This document shows positions 10,951 to 22,707 of a stretch of DNA of 64,000 nucleotides, in pieces. The first letter of the stretch is position 1. Each line of letters starts with the position of its first letter. This stretch comes from Nephrocerus scutellatus (lineage: Eukaryota > Arthropoda > Insecta > Diptera > Pipunculidae). The notes below the pieces were generated by a model. The model was not told the origin of the DNA, searched no databases, and was given only the letters and a program-made list of their open reading frames with translations. A program made the position numbers and the translations under genes. The stretch spans positions 54,606,432 to 54,670,431 of the forward strand of contig OX352761.1 in the NCBI GenBank assembly GCA_947095585.1, given 5' to 3'.

Positions 10951-11881
10951 GATGTTCTCCAGTTGACTTTCGACTGCGCCCCGGTGGATTTCCAATTGAT
11001 TTCTCGTTTGATTTCCGAATATGTTCGGTTGACTTGCAATTGAGTTTCGGTTTATTTCCGAATATTTTCGTTTGATTTTAACTGAGCCTCGGTTGATTTC
11101 TAGTCGATTTCTGAATAATTTTTGTTGATTTTCGGCTGAACATAAATTGTTTGGTTATCTCTTTTTGCATTTCCCCACTAATTTCTTTCTTTGATAATGT
11201 TAACGATCGGCAGGGCTGGACCAATATTCGGAAACATGGCTAAATGTTAGCTCTGTGGTTTCTTCGAATTAATAATACGGTTTTTGTTCTCTGTTGATCG
11301 TTGGCATTCTGCATTAATGGTTTGATTATTGATTACGCATCTTATTCCCTCCATTATGGGTTTGAATAGAAGTCGTGGGTGATTGTCCGGGAAATGCGTT
11401 AATCTTAGTACCAATAACAAATTGGAGTCATGAATTTCCTATTGGATTAGTCTAATGGTTTGATTTCCATGAGTTTCCGGTCTGTTATTGAATTTTATCC
11501 TCGATGGTCCAACACAATCAGTGTCAACACAAGCACGTCTCCTAAATATGGGGTTCCGGCTCTTCCTCACTAGTTACCAAGTTGTCTACAATATGAGTTG
11601 TTATCTTTTCTTCGTTATAGCTTGCTACTCAAAATCGGAAGTGGTTATTGAAAAAAAGTTTTGGGATCTTTGGATGCGGAATTAAGAAATTATTAACTAT
11701 AAGTACACTAGATTATATAAATTGAAGTATTTTTTTTTGGTAAAAGAATTCACTAGGTCGGCGTAATTAAACAATCGCATGGGTGGCTCAGTCTCTCGGT
11801 GTAACACGCGTTAATAAGCATTTCTAATTTAATAGTTAGTATTAAATTTTTTTTTTGTCGAAATATTGACAAAACACCAAG
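10951..11881. other. Non-coding interval with degenerate short repeats
   Basis: From 10,960 to 11,150 a loose motif of about 20 bp (variants of gttgatttccgaat) recurs. The remainder is AT-rich with no coding frame longer than 65 codons that I recognise. The 5' LTR and primer site of the following element E2 should lie here, but neither a tggcgccc-type primer site nor a repeat matching the sequence after 28,960 could be seen. Confidence 0.4.
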
Positions 11882-12250
11882 ATGAATCCGGATCACCTGT
11901 CGAACGACGAGTTTGAGTTGGAATGTTCGGTTCGCGACATTTCTGGCGATCCGTTAACTAAGCTTAATGAGCTCATAAAGCGGTTAGAAACGATTAGGTA
12001 TTCCAAGGCAGTGGAAACGTTGGTCACTGAACTCAACGACAAATGCGATCAAATAATTGAATTTATCACTAATGCCAATCAGGAAAACAAGGATTTAAAT
12101 GACTCTATCACTCAGTCTTTGGATATTGGTACATTGAACAGGACGACAGGGAAGGGTCCGACAGTTCTGATACAGATCAGACAGACCAGTCACAAGTACG
12201 ACAATAAGAGCATCAGGCTAGCTCTCCTACTTATAGCAATGAGCCTATAA
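11882..12250 (+). pseudogene. E2 Gag N-terminal frame
   Basis: A 122-codon frame starting at an ATG shortly after a T-rich leader. It contains a likely coiled-coil helix (LTKLNELIKRLETIRYSKAV, then VTELNDKCDQI) and no zinc-binding residues. It ends one base before the next frame starts (12,250), so a frameshift probably divides one original gag. In position it corresponds to the N terminus of the E9 polyprotein, but it has no RING-type Cys/His pattern. Confidence 0.6.
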
Positions 12251-13275
12251 TGTCTAATAACTTGAACGGAGTAGTTCAGGGAGTTTCTTCACAGAGAGTC
12301 GATCCCGTTGTAACGAGTTCGAAGACTGTTCCCGCAATGGTAAAACAACCGAGCGTGAACCAGACCCAATATAATTTGTTTTTCCCACCGATGGGTAGTT
12401 CGTTGTCAAATAATAAACAGTCTGGCAACTGTTTAGTGTTGAATCCAGATCAGTTGTACCATCCACCAATCTTTAATCCTCTCCAGCGTGACCCAACAAA
12501 ATGGCATATATCATTTGGCGGTTCATTGACGGGCACGCCGGTTAAAAAATGTATTTGCATGTTGGAGCACCAAGCGATGACGAACCGAATTCATCTGCAG
12601 CAAATTGCCAATGATATGAGTTACTTCCTCCGTGGCATTGCAGCAGATTGGTATTGGGATTTCATCCAACGGAATGGCAACGTTGAATGGGCATTTTTTA
12701 AAAATGTGTTAACAAAAAGATTCGTTGATAGACGAACTGATTTGGAAATACATCGTGTTATAGAATCGAAGAAACAGCGACTGAATGAAAAGTTTATTGA
12801 GTTCTATAATTCAGTTCTATCAATGTCCCTGCAAATGGAAACTCCTATGTCAGACCCGGAACTCATTTTCATTCTTACCCATAATATGCGACCCTGTTTA
12901 CAGGACCGTCTTGCTGTTACACAGTTCGTAACCCTCGACGAATTGCTTCGGCAATGCATGGCATACGAGGACACTTGGGCTCGTAATCGAATCCTACCAG
13001 AAGTGGTTGTTGATTCTCGAAAATATGCTCACGAGTTACAGGTTTTGGCGGACCCGAATTTTACGGACGTTAGTCACCATACCAATTATCATAGATTTCA
13101 ACCGGATAACACAATAGCGAGTTACGTTTCAGACCTTGGTCATTCTAATATTAACCTTGTGGGGGTACAGTCTCATGATCCTTTGAGTTTTTATTCCAAC
13201 TCACAAAATGGCATATATTATCAGGATCCATATGGTGTAGGAAAATTTACACCGTCGCATCAGAATAGTTCGTAA
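12250..13275 (+). pseudogene. E2 Gag capsid frame (Ty3/Gypsy)
   Basis: A 341-codon frame. About residues 75-225 match the retrotransposon Gag fold: WHISFGG, FLRGIAADWYWDFIQRNG, EWAFFKNVLTKRF and EKFIEFYNSVLSMS. The same pattern is seen in E9 (FFGGKARDWFWRYHKS, then EWMDLCEALRRQY and YESFDEYFDGISSLV), so E2 and E9 are relatives. The frame stops at 13,275 shortly before the zinc-knuckle region. A decayed knuckle follows at about 13,310-13,400 (CWNCLQAGYYYKDC), in which the expected His is Tyr. Confidence 0.75.
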
Positions 13276-13417
13276 AGTGTCGTCTTCCCCAAGCGCTCTC
13301 CAGTTAAAGGTGAAGCATTGTTGGAATTGTCTTCAAGCAGGTTACTATTATAAAGACTGCAACCATCGTATACAACGTACATTTTGTTTGTGGTACTCCT
13401 GAAGTCTTGAAGACATC

Positions 13418-13805
13418 ATGTCCCCATTGTTGTCTAATTCAGGGAAATTTGAAGGAGGGGGTAGTCGCAGGCAATTCAATACGGAAGTTTACCCCCAATC
13501 ACCAACCACAACGAACAGACAACAGACATCGATCGAACCAAAACAGGAACGGAAGGTATCCTTCGAATCCGAAATAAATAGTACTAAAAGCAATACTTTC
13601 TTAAAATATACGAAATCCAAAACAACTTATCCAAAAGTTACTAACAAGGAAGAACGTAATTTACGTTCCATTCGTTATTTCACACGCAGGAAAGCGCTTA
13701 AATCTCAAATTGCTGAATCATTGTTAACTGATTCATCCGATGATCGTCCGTATGCCGAAGTGGAAATTTTAGGGAAAAGAGTTTTTGGGTTATTGTACAG
13801 TGGTG
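13418..13805 (+). pseudogene. E2 Gag-protease linker and first half of protease
   Basis: Frame with a basic Ser/Thr-rich linker followed by the protease entry DRPYAEVEILGKRVFGLLYSG. The E9 counterpart is LRPYARVQLLNRNVLRLLDSG. The catalytic Asp of the DSG triad is Tyr here, so the protease was inactive or has decayed. The gene is cut at 13,805 by the insertion of E3 and resumes at 26,132 with the next residues of the same domain. Confidence 0.75.
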
Positions 13806-14290
13806 TGAGGTACAAAATTCTTTAAATAGAATTTTGCCCACACAAAACAAATACCATGAAATATTTAATTCCACTTTGTTCAAAACAAAATATATGCCAA
13901 TGGTGTTCTCAATACACAAAAGCAAGTCACTCAATATCAGCCATGTTTGATTTCTCTTGAGGACTAATCACTCAAATGCAGGCAAATGCAATACAGATGA
14001 CAACCAATCACAGCCGTCATCACCGACCGACGCGTTGCCAAGGAGGCATCGCCAGCCAACAGATCGCCACGACATCACGCGCTGCCAAGGAGGCGTCGCT
14101 AGAAACCCTTCGCTACACGCCTCAATGAGCCACAAACATCCTTTTTTTGTTAATAACTATCGAAATAAACCTTAACGAAATAAAGAAAATTCCGAGAACC
14201 TAAATAAACAAATTTTATTATTGTAACGACCCACTATAAATAGAACCCTGGTCACACTGAGGACTACCCCGGCTGGAAAACTCCGTTAAA
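13806..14290 (+). repeat. 5' LTR of E3
   Basis: Begins TGAGG directly after host sequence and ends at or near the Tta(c/a)a before the primer site; the last 2-3 bases are uncertain. The same start is seen at 16,770 and the same end (ggctggaaaactcc) at about 26,110-26,131, which identifies the two LTRs. A TATA-like ctataaatag lies near 14,235 and AATAAA signals near 14,180 and 14,203. The host hexamer gtggtg occurs at both outer flanks (13,800-13,805 and 26,132-26,137), giving a target-site duplication of up to 6 bp. Confidence 0.75.
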
Positions 14291-14291
14291 T

Positions 14292-14309
14292 TGGCGCCCG
14301 AGCAGGGAC
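14292..14309 (+). promoter_or_regulatory. Primer-binding site of E3
   Basis: tggcgcccgagcagggac lies immediately after the 5' LTR. It is complementary to the 3' end of insect tRNA-Lys(UUU) with one position forming a G-U type mismatch (tRNA sequence from memory). The same 18-mer is used by E10. Confidence 0.7.
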
Positions 14310-14364
14310 TCTGGAATTTTAAACTAATAGATCAATAACCCGATAACACCAGCATAAAGCCAAA

Positions 14365-15295
14365 ATGGTCAAAACGAGCTGGGTGTATAATCTCTCGAAA
14401 GAAGAACTAAAAAATTATATGAGCGATTTCAGACTGGATATTAACGGTGCGGTAGAAGAACTAAGGCAACGTTTTTTCAATTATATCACAGGGCGAGACG
14501 TCACGTCAGAGGACGAAACGCGCCTCATCGAGTTGGAAAAGAAGCATACCCGCGGCCCATCGCCGCTGCCTCAAGTATCCTTGAACCCTCCGGATTCACA
14601 GGGTTACACTGAACCAAAGGCGGTCATAAGCAGGACGGCGTCCCCAGTACCACGGGAAACAACCGCCATGCGAAACCCAACAGAGGCACCAGGGACCCCA
14701 TGGTTATCGACCAGGTACGAAAGTGGTCAGTGCGGTACGACGGTGGCAAAGAACCTCTTCTATTTATCGAGAGGTTGGAAGAGCTCGCTCACGCATACTC
14801 GTTGAGTAGAAACCTCCTCCCCTGAACTATGTCTGAGTTGCTTCGCGACCGAGCCTTGCTGTGGTTCCGTAACAACAACCAGAGGTGGCATGACAGGAAC
14901 AGCTTTAAGACAGACTTCTTGCAATTCTTCTTGCCCACGAGATACCAGAACGTCTGGACGATGAAATTCGCCAAAGCCGCCAGAAACAGCAGGAGCAATT
15001 CAAGGAGTATGTAATTGCGATGCAGAACCTGATGAGGCATGCGAATTATCCCGAAGAAGAACAGGTGGAAACGATCTTCCGGAGCTGCCACTAGGAATAT
15101 CAGTATTACATCCGACGAAAAGATTTCAGCAACCTCCGTGAACTTATCGGACTGGCGGAAGATTTCGAGAGCATAGCAGAGGACTACGAAAGTATCCAGA
15201 CAAACCAGGACAGCACAACGACGACACCTCGAGAAGTCCACAGGAGATATATTGTATGGTGAGTCAGCCTGAAAAAGGACCATATAATCCTCGAA
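14365..15295 (+). pseudogene. E3 Gag (broken Ty3/Gypsy Gag)
   Basis: Starts with MVKTSWVYNLSKEELKNYM and has a SAP-like N-terminal helix pair. The first frame runs 14,365-14,805 and then shifts. The next frame carries the capsid fold (ELLRDRALLWFRNNNQRW, then FKTDFLQFFLP) and, after another shift near 14,955, EQFKEYVIAMQNLMRH and FSNLRELIGLAEDFE. At least two frameshifts and several stops (for example near 14,825 and 15,092) break it. The family is the Gypsy group whose Gag starts with this SAP-like module. Confidence 0.7.
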
Positions 15296-15729
15296 TGACT
15301 TGTCGATGGTGCCGACAGGAAGGCCACTTTCAAAAAGAGTGCACTAACCCTCGAGGAATTTTCTGCTGGGATTGTGACCAACAGACTATTAGGACAATTG
15401 ACTTCTGCCGTCAACGTAATTCACACGCTGAGCATCGTCATTTGCTCCTGTGCGGCGAGAAGTCCGCCCTGATCCAGGATCGACATCGAATTCTCGCTCG
15501 CTTTATCATCAACCGCGAACCCGTTCAGGCCACTATTGACACCGGAGCATCCCGCAGTTTCGTCAGCAAAGCTTTGGCTGAAAGGGTAAGAAATGTGGAC
15601 ACCACCCCCGTGCACATCCCAATACAAATGGCTAACGGAAGTCAGATAACAGTCCGTCAAGAGCATCACCCTTCAGTTTGGGAAATCCATATGTTCAGTG
15701 CGACTGCTGGTGTTGTCGAATGCCGCTGA
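15256..15729 (+). pseudogene. E3 zinc knuckle and aspartic protease
   Basis: A 157-codon frame. At about residues 15-30 there is a CCHC knuckle, CRWCRQEGHFQKEC, followed by a Cys pair (FCWDC). At about residues 91-100 lies the protease active site ATIDTGASRSF. The frame ends within the protease, and no RT, RNase H or integrase follows before the 3' LTR at 16,770. Confidence 0.75.
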
Positions 15730-16769
15730 TGACCTTACATTGGGGATGGACGTCCTTACAAGAAACAGGGTCACTTTTAGTTTCGGAGGTGAGTGCTTAA
15801 CACTACAAACTGTACCAGCACGGCCGGTTAAACGTCTGTAACACACTCCAAGAACTAAAGCAACCACAATTGCCAAAGACGCAATAGCCGTTAAAGCCAC
15901 ACTTACCAGTAGTCACACTGTCCAGCAGAAGACGTCGCAGCCACCAAAAACCCTTACTGATGCCAAACGACCAAACAGCTTTACTTTCAGGGCATCAAAA
16001 GTCGTCGCAGCCTAGAGTAACCACAAGCGCCAGAGTTGACGAAAGTTACCTCTGTCCAAAACAACAGAGCCATAGAATCGGCGAGAGACACCATAGTGTA
16101 TTACCACATCCGTTTGGACATACTGCAGTCAGGACTCTCGCCAAAGATTGCCACAGACGCCTAAACAGACAGCATTACCAGAAGTCATCTACAAAAGCTC
16201 AACAATCATCATTGTTGAGGAGAACTTCCGTCACTCGAAGCCAGCAGCAGCCAGAAAAACCGTCGCCAAGAACAAAAGCAGGTGTTAGGAATCATCACCG
16301 TCGCCACAGACACCAACTTAACCAAAAACTGTCAAAGTCACCGCAAACTCCACAGTCGCTAAAGCTGTCACGTTCGCCACAGTCACCACAACAGTGACAG
16401 TCACCACAGCCGTCACAGTCGCAACAGCCAGAAAATCCGTTGCCAAGAACCAAAGTAATTCTTAGGAATCATCACCGTCTCCAGAGTCACCAAATTAATA
16501 AAAAGCTATCAAAGTTGCTGCAAATGCTACAGTCGCTACCGATGTCACATTCGTCACAGTCAGCACAGCAGTCACAGTCGCCACAGTCGTCTGGAACCTC
16601 ACAGTACCTACCGCCGCCAATAATTAACGCAGTCACCAAAAGACTCGAAACGACAACGAACCGCATGCCAATCACAACCTGGTTTCGTTCACTTCCAAGA
16701 GAGCTGCCGTTTCACAGCTCTAATTATTGGGAAGAGTGAGTGCTTGTCTACCGAAGCAACGGGGAAGGT
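15730..16769 (+). repeat. Degenerate CA/CAGTC-rich segment replacing pol in E3
   Basis: Lies where RT and integrase should be. It consists of variants of cacagtc and cagtcaccac and reads as Ser/Pro/Gln-rich in some frames. A unit of about 178 bp is present twice: the gccagaaaa..ccgt.gccaag start recurs at about 16,250 and 16,428. A purine tract (acggggaagg, about 16,759-16,768) just before the 3' LTR is the likely polypurine tract. E3 was thus probably a non-autonomous element whose pol had been replaced, not merely mutated. Confidence 0.6.
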
Positions 16770-16992
16770 TGAGGAACAAAATTCTTTAAATAGAATTTTG
16801 TCCACACAAAACAAATGCCATGAAATATTTAATTACACTTTGTTCAAAACAAAATATATGCCAATGGTGTTCTCAATACACAAAAGCAAGTCACTCAATA
16901 TCAACCATGTTTGTTTTCTCTTGAGGACAAATCACTCAAATGCAGGCAAATGCAATACAGATGACAACCAATCACAGCCGTCATCACCGACC
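16770..16992 (+). repeat. 3' LTR of E3, left part
   Basis: Matches the 5' LTR from its TGAGG start through tcatcaccgacc, with only scattered substitutions. After 16,992 the match stops abruptly; the rest of this LTR reappears at 25,850-26,131. The 5' LTR continues directly with gacgcgttgcc at the equivalent point. Confidence 0.75.
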
Positions 16993-17465
16993 ATCTCTAC
17001 CAAGCCGAACAAACCTGCACCGACAAACCCAACGCAACTGATCTCATATGACTCATAGGCGATCAGGAAATCACAGAAGAAAAGAAATCAAGCACAAGAC
17101 GATAACAGCATTGAATTGGCCCGAAAGTACGCCTGTCCCGCTCACACTCGGTCATTAGCTGCAGTGGACTCATACGCATGGATTAGATTCAATGCACATA
17201 AACATCAGACAAACGGCTGATGAGGTCGATGAGCGAAACTCTTCGAAGTACAAAACCGTTTTCAAAACCGAATGTGCAAATGACGTCAGCAGAGATAAGC
17301 ATAGAAAGATCCAACAAACGCACTACATGCGTATGGTAATAAGTAAAGTTTGCTTATAATACAAAATGAAAACATGTATATTACATGTATATTGCAATAC
17401 GACAAAACATGTATATTGTAATAATTGTGAAACATGTATGCAAAAATACGTCAATCATGTATGTA
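16993..17465. mobile_element. E5, unclassified insertion, left part
   Basis: Foreign sequence between the two parts of the E3 3' LTR, itself split by E4. It has no coding frame. Its right part contains repeated acatgtatattg motifs (17,373-17,460). After removal of E4 it joins to 24,722 onward. Its class is unknown. A TATA box in the right part suggests LTR material, but no matching pair of ends was found. Confidence 0.4.
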
Positions 17466-17824
17466 AGTTAACACAAATATCGGTCGTTGCCCTTTACACA
17501 ATCCCACACTGCGTTTCCACATAATTCCTTTTACCGATGACACTGCATAATATTTCACCTGCCCAGACGCCCAATTTCCCGTGTTGCAATATTGTTTTGT
17601 TATTAGCTTATGTAGACTGTAGAATAAGCATAATTTGCAGAAATAATATTCTTGATTTAATAATTCTTAGAATAAGAATTATTAAAACGAAAACAATAGA
17701 ATAAGCATAATTTGTAACTTTGTAATTCCTAGAATAAGTATTGAATTATTGGTTGTTCTGATTCGACCTCGAAGTGGACGTGTTGTTATTTTTTTTGGAG
17801 CTGCGCGACTCAAATACCTTAACT
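17466..17824 (+). repeat. 5' LTR of E4 (297/17.6-like)
   Basis: Begins AGTTAAC and ends TTAACT, the inverted termini typical of the 17.6/297 group of insect Gypsy elements. It is flanked on the left by tgta (17,462-17,465), repeated at 24,722-24,725. It is 359 bp long and lacks about 42 bp present in the 3' LTR (24,598-24,640), so the two have diverged by a deletion. Confidence 0.85.
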
Positions 17825-17842
17825 GGCGCCCGAGCAAACAAA
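17824..17842 (+). promoter_or_regulatory. Primer-binding site of E4 (altered)
   Basis: tggcgcccgagca directly after the LTR (sharing its last T) matches the primer site of E3 and E10 for 13 bases, but the following bases (aacaaagg) differ. The 3' portion of the site has therefore mutated or diverged. Confidence 0.6.
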
Positions 17843-18708
17843 GGTCTTTAAACCCGAAAAATTAAAAAGTAAAAGTCGTGTATAGTGCTAAGAGTTCCCT
17901 ACTTTTAAAATTGATAAATTGATATCATAAAAAAGTGTGAAGTGGTAAAAACACCCGTAATACAAACACCCTGCCTATTAAAAAAGTGAAGTGGTTATTA
18001 ATAAAAAAAATACCCTTGCTATATTAACAGTGTGAAGTGGCAATAAAGGCCCTACTAATTAAAGGCGAAAGGTGACCTTGTTACAACACTTTTGGAAAGC
18101 CCAGGAAAAAAAATTTTTATCAGTGTCCAGAGGCCTAAAACCAACTCATCAAAGAATCATCATAGAACCAAAGAAAACCAGCAGATAACCATCGGAGAAC
18201 CACCCGAAAATCATCAGAGAGCCATCGAAGAAACATCAGAGGACCATTACAGGATCATCAGAGATAACCAGATAACCGGATCCAACGTGACACATCCCGT
18301 TCCCAAGTAAGCAACGCTAAAAAGGACAAAACGGACTGCCCAAAAGGATTTAAACAAGATGCTGTTGGCTGTATGTTTGCTGTAAGCGATTATTTTAATT
18401 TTATATATTAATCTTACCTATTAGTTTAGCCACAAGAATTTAAAATAAATTTCACCTTCTTTTTCAAAATAAAAATATATAAACCTTGATATTTAAATAC
18501 ACCAAATATATGTACTAAATACTATATAGATTGAAAAGAGTAAGAATTATTATACAACTATAAAAGAAGCAACAAACCAAGTTATATAAACCTTGATATT
18601 AAAATATATACAATCATTATTTCAAAATAATATATTTTATAAAGTGAAAAAAGTTAGAGTTATTACACAAGTAACAAACCAAGTTATTAATTTGAAAAAA
18701 AGGAACAA

Positions 18709-19795
18709 GTGAAAGATTTAATAACCCAGCTAACTGGGGCTGTAAATGCTCAAATGGAGCAAATCAAGCTAATTAATACCCGTTTGCAACAACTCGAATG
18801 CAGAGTCAGCCCTCCTCAAAATACTTCCCAAACCCCTCCTGCAACCCTAGCTCTTCCAAAAAGTGAGCAAGACCTTATAGATATTAGGAAACTCCCTGAC
18901 TGCGTTAGAGACTTGCAAATTTTTGACGGAAATCCAGTTCACTATATTTCATGGATCCACAGCGTTGAATCCATATTAAAAGACTACGAGATTAAGCCCA
19001 TTTACAGGGCAATCATACAACATATAAGACAGAAAATTAGAGGCCCAGCCGATACTGCCCTTATTTCGTACAATATTTTTGACGACGATTGGTCAAAAAT
19101 TAAAAAATGTTTATCCCTGCATTACGCAGATAAACGTGACGTTCGTACCCTTGAACACGAGCTCAATTCAATGAATCAAGGAAGACAAAGTATAGACGAG
19201 TTCTATTCAAGAGTCAATCATCAACTTTCCTTGTTAATAAATAAATTAAAAACCGAAGACTACTCTCAAGAGACTATTCGTGCTCTAACCGAAAACTATA
19301 GGAACAGGGCTTTAGATATATTTATCAGAGGTCTAAATGGTGATGTTTCAAGGATGCTTGTCATGCCTCAAGTTTCAGAATCTTAATTTCAGAAGCCTTC
19401 CGATCTACAACAGAGGCATAAACAGTACCATATCCGCACCCATAAATCAAATGTTCCCCAATAAATCACAGTATAGGCCAAGAATGCCATCTAGACAAAT
19501 AACTCCAATCGAAAAAAATATGATTTATAATACACCTCGACATGCGGAATACTACCCCAACCAATATAATAATCCACCCAAAGACCAACACAACAAAAAC
19601 CCCCGCAACCTATGGAAATCGATCAGTCTATTCAAACACATCGTGTAAATTACATAAATAGACCTGCAAACAACCCTCTCCCCAGAAGATCGAATGAGTC
19701 ATCAAACTTGCCCCGAAAGCAGCAACGGCTTTTTGCTACAAACACTGTTGGAAATTCAGATCTTAAGCAGATAGATCCTGATGATAACACATGAA
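18709..19795 (+). pseudogene. E4 Gag
   Basis: The frame homologous to the E10 Gag opens at about 18,709 without an ATG (the codon is GTG), so the start appears lost. An N-terminal coiled coil (NAQMEQIKLINTRLQQLE) precedes the capsid region: LPDCVRDLQIFDGNPVHYIS, SLHYADKRDVRTLEHEL, DEFYSRVNHQLSLL and DIFIRGLNGDVSRML. A stop at 19,384 and shifts into the frames at 19,337-19,648 and 19,612-19,794 break the C-terminal part, which is Asn/Pro/Gln-rich as in E10. Confidence 0.75.
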
Positions 19796-21022
19796 GAGTT
19801 CGACGGAAGCCTCTCTAGCGTACCCTACCTAGAGTATGTTACCAGATATGGTAAAACGTTAAAATTCCTAATCGACACAGGAGCTAACAAAAACTTTGTG
19901 TCAAGTAGAATTGCAACAAATTCCAAACCTATTAAAACACCGTTTAAAATACAATCAGCTGCGGGACAGCTTGAGATCACCCACAAAATAAGTGGTCCCT
20001 TTTTCAGAAGCCTAGGTAATAACAGTATACTAGATTTCTTCGTTCTCCCTGGCTTAAAATCGTTTGACGGAATAATAGGAGACGATACTTTGAGGAATTT
20101 GGAGGCTGTAATTGATAGGAAAAACAGTATCTTGCACATAAGTCCTAACATAAAAATAAAACTAAAGGCAAAATATTCCAAACAAGTCAACAGCGTACAA
20201 GCAAACACTGACATTGAAAATGAAATTCAGAACATCCTGAAAAAACATGACAAACTTTTTGGTACCATTGCTGATTGTGGAACAATCGCTACAAGTGTCC
20301 GTGCGGAAATAAAAACTGCAACGTCTGAACCGGTCTACACAAAGTCGTACCCCTATCCAGCTAATTTGAGGTCAGAAGTAGAAAATCAAATTGAGAAAAT
20401 GCTTGCAGATGGTATTATTAGACCATCCAAAAGCCCGTACCACTCTCCTCTCTGGATTGTCCCGAAGAAGGCTAATTCAGCAGGAGAAAAACAATACAGG
20501 CTAGTTATAGATTTTAAGCGTCTTAACGCAATTACTATCCCAGACGCATACCCTATCCCGGACATTACGAACACCCTAGCAAGTCTTGGAGAATGCAAAT
20601 TCTTCACAACTCTTGACCTAACTTCTGGTTTTCATCAAATAAAAATGAAAACTAGTGACATTCCAAAAACTGCATTTTCCACGACAAACGGAAAATACGA
20701 GTTTACTCGACTCCCGTTTGGTTTAAAAAAAGCTCCTGCAATTTTTCAGCGTATGATCAATGATGTGTTAAAACCACTTATCGGGAAGATGTGCTACGTC
20801 TATATAGACGATATAATCGTCTTCGGAAAGAACCGGGACGAGCATAATAGAAATCTTGACGATGTTTTTTCATTTCTGGGAAAAGCCAACTTAAGAGTAA
20901 ATTTAGAAAAATCTAAATTTTTGAGATCCGAAGTGGATTTCTTAGGGTACATAATTACTCAGGAAGGAATACGTGCAGACCCGAAAAAAATTGCTGCAAT
21001 CCACAAAATCTTAAAGACCTAA
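19781..21022 (+). pseudogene. E4 Pol: protease and reverse transcriptase
   Basis: A 413-codon frame. At about residues 29-40 lies the protease active site FLIDTGANKNF. RT starts at about residue 180 with SPLWIVPKK, continues with YRLVIDFKRLNAIT and FTTLDLTSGFHQI (first catalytic Asp), and LPFGLKKAPAIFQRM, and has the catalytic box YIDDIIVF at about 20,800-20,825. The frame stops at 21,022 in the thumb (IAAIHKILKT), where a shift breaks the continuation into RNase H. Confidence 0.85.
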
Positions 21023-21777
21023 AGAGCTTTCTTGGTCTAGCATCGTACTATCAAAAGTTTATTAAAGACTTTGCAAAAATAGCTAAGCCTTTGACAAACC
21101 TAACTAGGGAATTGAATGCTCAAATAAAGGCAAATCAATCAAGAAAAAAGGAAGTACACCTTGACGATCAAGCTCTGAAAGCATTAACAAACCTTAAGGA
21201 AATGCTCGTGTCCTCAGACATTTTAATTTTCCCAAACTTTGAAATGCCATTCATTCTAACAACGGATGCCTCTAATTTTGCAATTGGAGCCGTTCTATCC
21301 CAAGGAGAAATGGGCAAGGATAGACCTATCACATTTATATCCAGGTCACTAACCAAAGTTGAAGAAAACTATTCAGTAATCGAGAAGGAATTACTAGCAA
21401 TCGTTTGGTCACTCGATAAGCTTAGGACGTACCTTTATGGAGCCAAGTGCATAAAGATCTTAACAGATCATCAGCCTTTAACATTTGCCTTGAGTAACCG
21501 CAATAATAATGCAAAACTCAAAAGGTGGAAGGCAAAAATTGAAGAGTTTAATTATTCCCTTATATATAAACCAGGTAGAACAAATGTTGTAGCGGATGCC
21601 CTCTCAAGACTTCCAACGGAATTAAAAGTTTTAACTTCTTCTGGAACACAACACAGTGCAGAAGAAGATAGCACTGACCTCATACCACACTGCGATGCAC
21701 CGATTAACGTCTTTAGAAACCAGTTAATTTTTTCTGAAGGAAACGATATGATTTGCTATGAACAACCACATCCTTAA
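21023..21777 (+). pseudogene. E4 Pol: RNase H
   Basis: Continuation of pol after the shift at about 21,010. The thumb end (SFLGLASYYQKFIKDF) is followed by RNase H: LTTDASNFAIGAVLSQ (first Asp), ENYSVIEKELLAIVWSLDKL (Glu), ILTDHQPLTFAL (Asp) and VVADALSRLP. The region is open for 228 codons and then stops just before the integrase part. Confidence 0.85.
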
Positions 21778-22707
21778 TTCCACAGGCATTATATAAGATT
21801 ACAATCTTTCGATAAAGACAACATAGCTCAAATTTTAAAAGAAAAACTAAATCCAAATATACTGAATGGAATTAAAATACCAGAACACATTATTCCATTG
21901 TTAGGAGAAGTATATAGAGAGTTTTTTTCTCACTTCAAAATTAGAATCACGCAAAGAGTAGTTACGGATATCGCAAATGAGGAAAATAAACTGAAAATAA
22001 TTCAAGACGAGCACAAACGCGCACACCGGAATCATAAGGAAAACAGGGAACAAATTTTAGAAAAATACTATTTCCCTCAAATGAACAAACTATTAAAAAA
22101 ATATACCGACTCTTGTGATGTTTGTTGTTCTAATAAATATGACAGACATCCACCAAAACCTGAATTGCAACCAACTCCAATTCCATCATATCCAACCGAG
22201 ATATTACATATGGACATCATCGAAATTAAAAGAGAAAAATTCATAACATGTGTGGACAAATTTTCAAAATTCACAAAATTTTTTCACATTAAAAATAAAT
22301 CAGTTTTACACGTTAGAAACAGAATAATAAAATTATTGAATTTCTTTACTGTCCCAAAGATACTGGTAACTGACAATGAAAGTAGTTTTATAAGCCCAAT
22401 CATCCATAATTATATAGAAGGTCTCGGAGTAACTCTCTACCTAGCCCCCCCGCAAAAAAGTGAGGTCAATGGAGCTGTGGAAAGAGTACACTCAACTATT
22501 ATTGAAATAATAAGATGTCTTCAAAGAGAATTCCCAGACTATTCGATAAAAGAAATAATTAATATAGCAGTAGACAGATATAACAATACAATCCACTCGG
22601 TAACAAAAAAGAAACCTGCCGATATCTTCTTTGGAAGAAGTCAGAGAATAAATTATCAGAATTTAACAGATTTTAAAAACATAATTAACACTGATTTAAG
22701 ATACTAA
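21778..22707 (+). pseudogene. E4 Pol: integrase
   Basis: After a stop at 21,775 the pol frame resumes. The HHCC zinc domain reads as HKRAHRNHKENREQI, YYFPQMNKLLKKYTDSCDVC and CSNKY. The catalytic core has LHMDIIEIKREKFITCVDKF (Asp) and ILVTDNESSFISP (Asp), then SEVNGAVERVHSTI, holding the Glu. The C-terminal part ends at 22,707 by a frame break; the last integrase codons continue out of frame to about 22,930. Confidence 0.8.

Noticed and set aside
15960..16739. Ser/Pro/Gln-rich proteins in E3
   Set aside because: Frames arise from cagtcacc-type nucleotide repeats; both strands and several frames are open in the same way.
17360..17460. Replication origin-like acatgtatattg repeats
   Set aside because: Only a few imperfect copies inside a transposon fragment; nothing else points to an origin.
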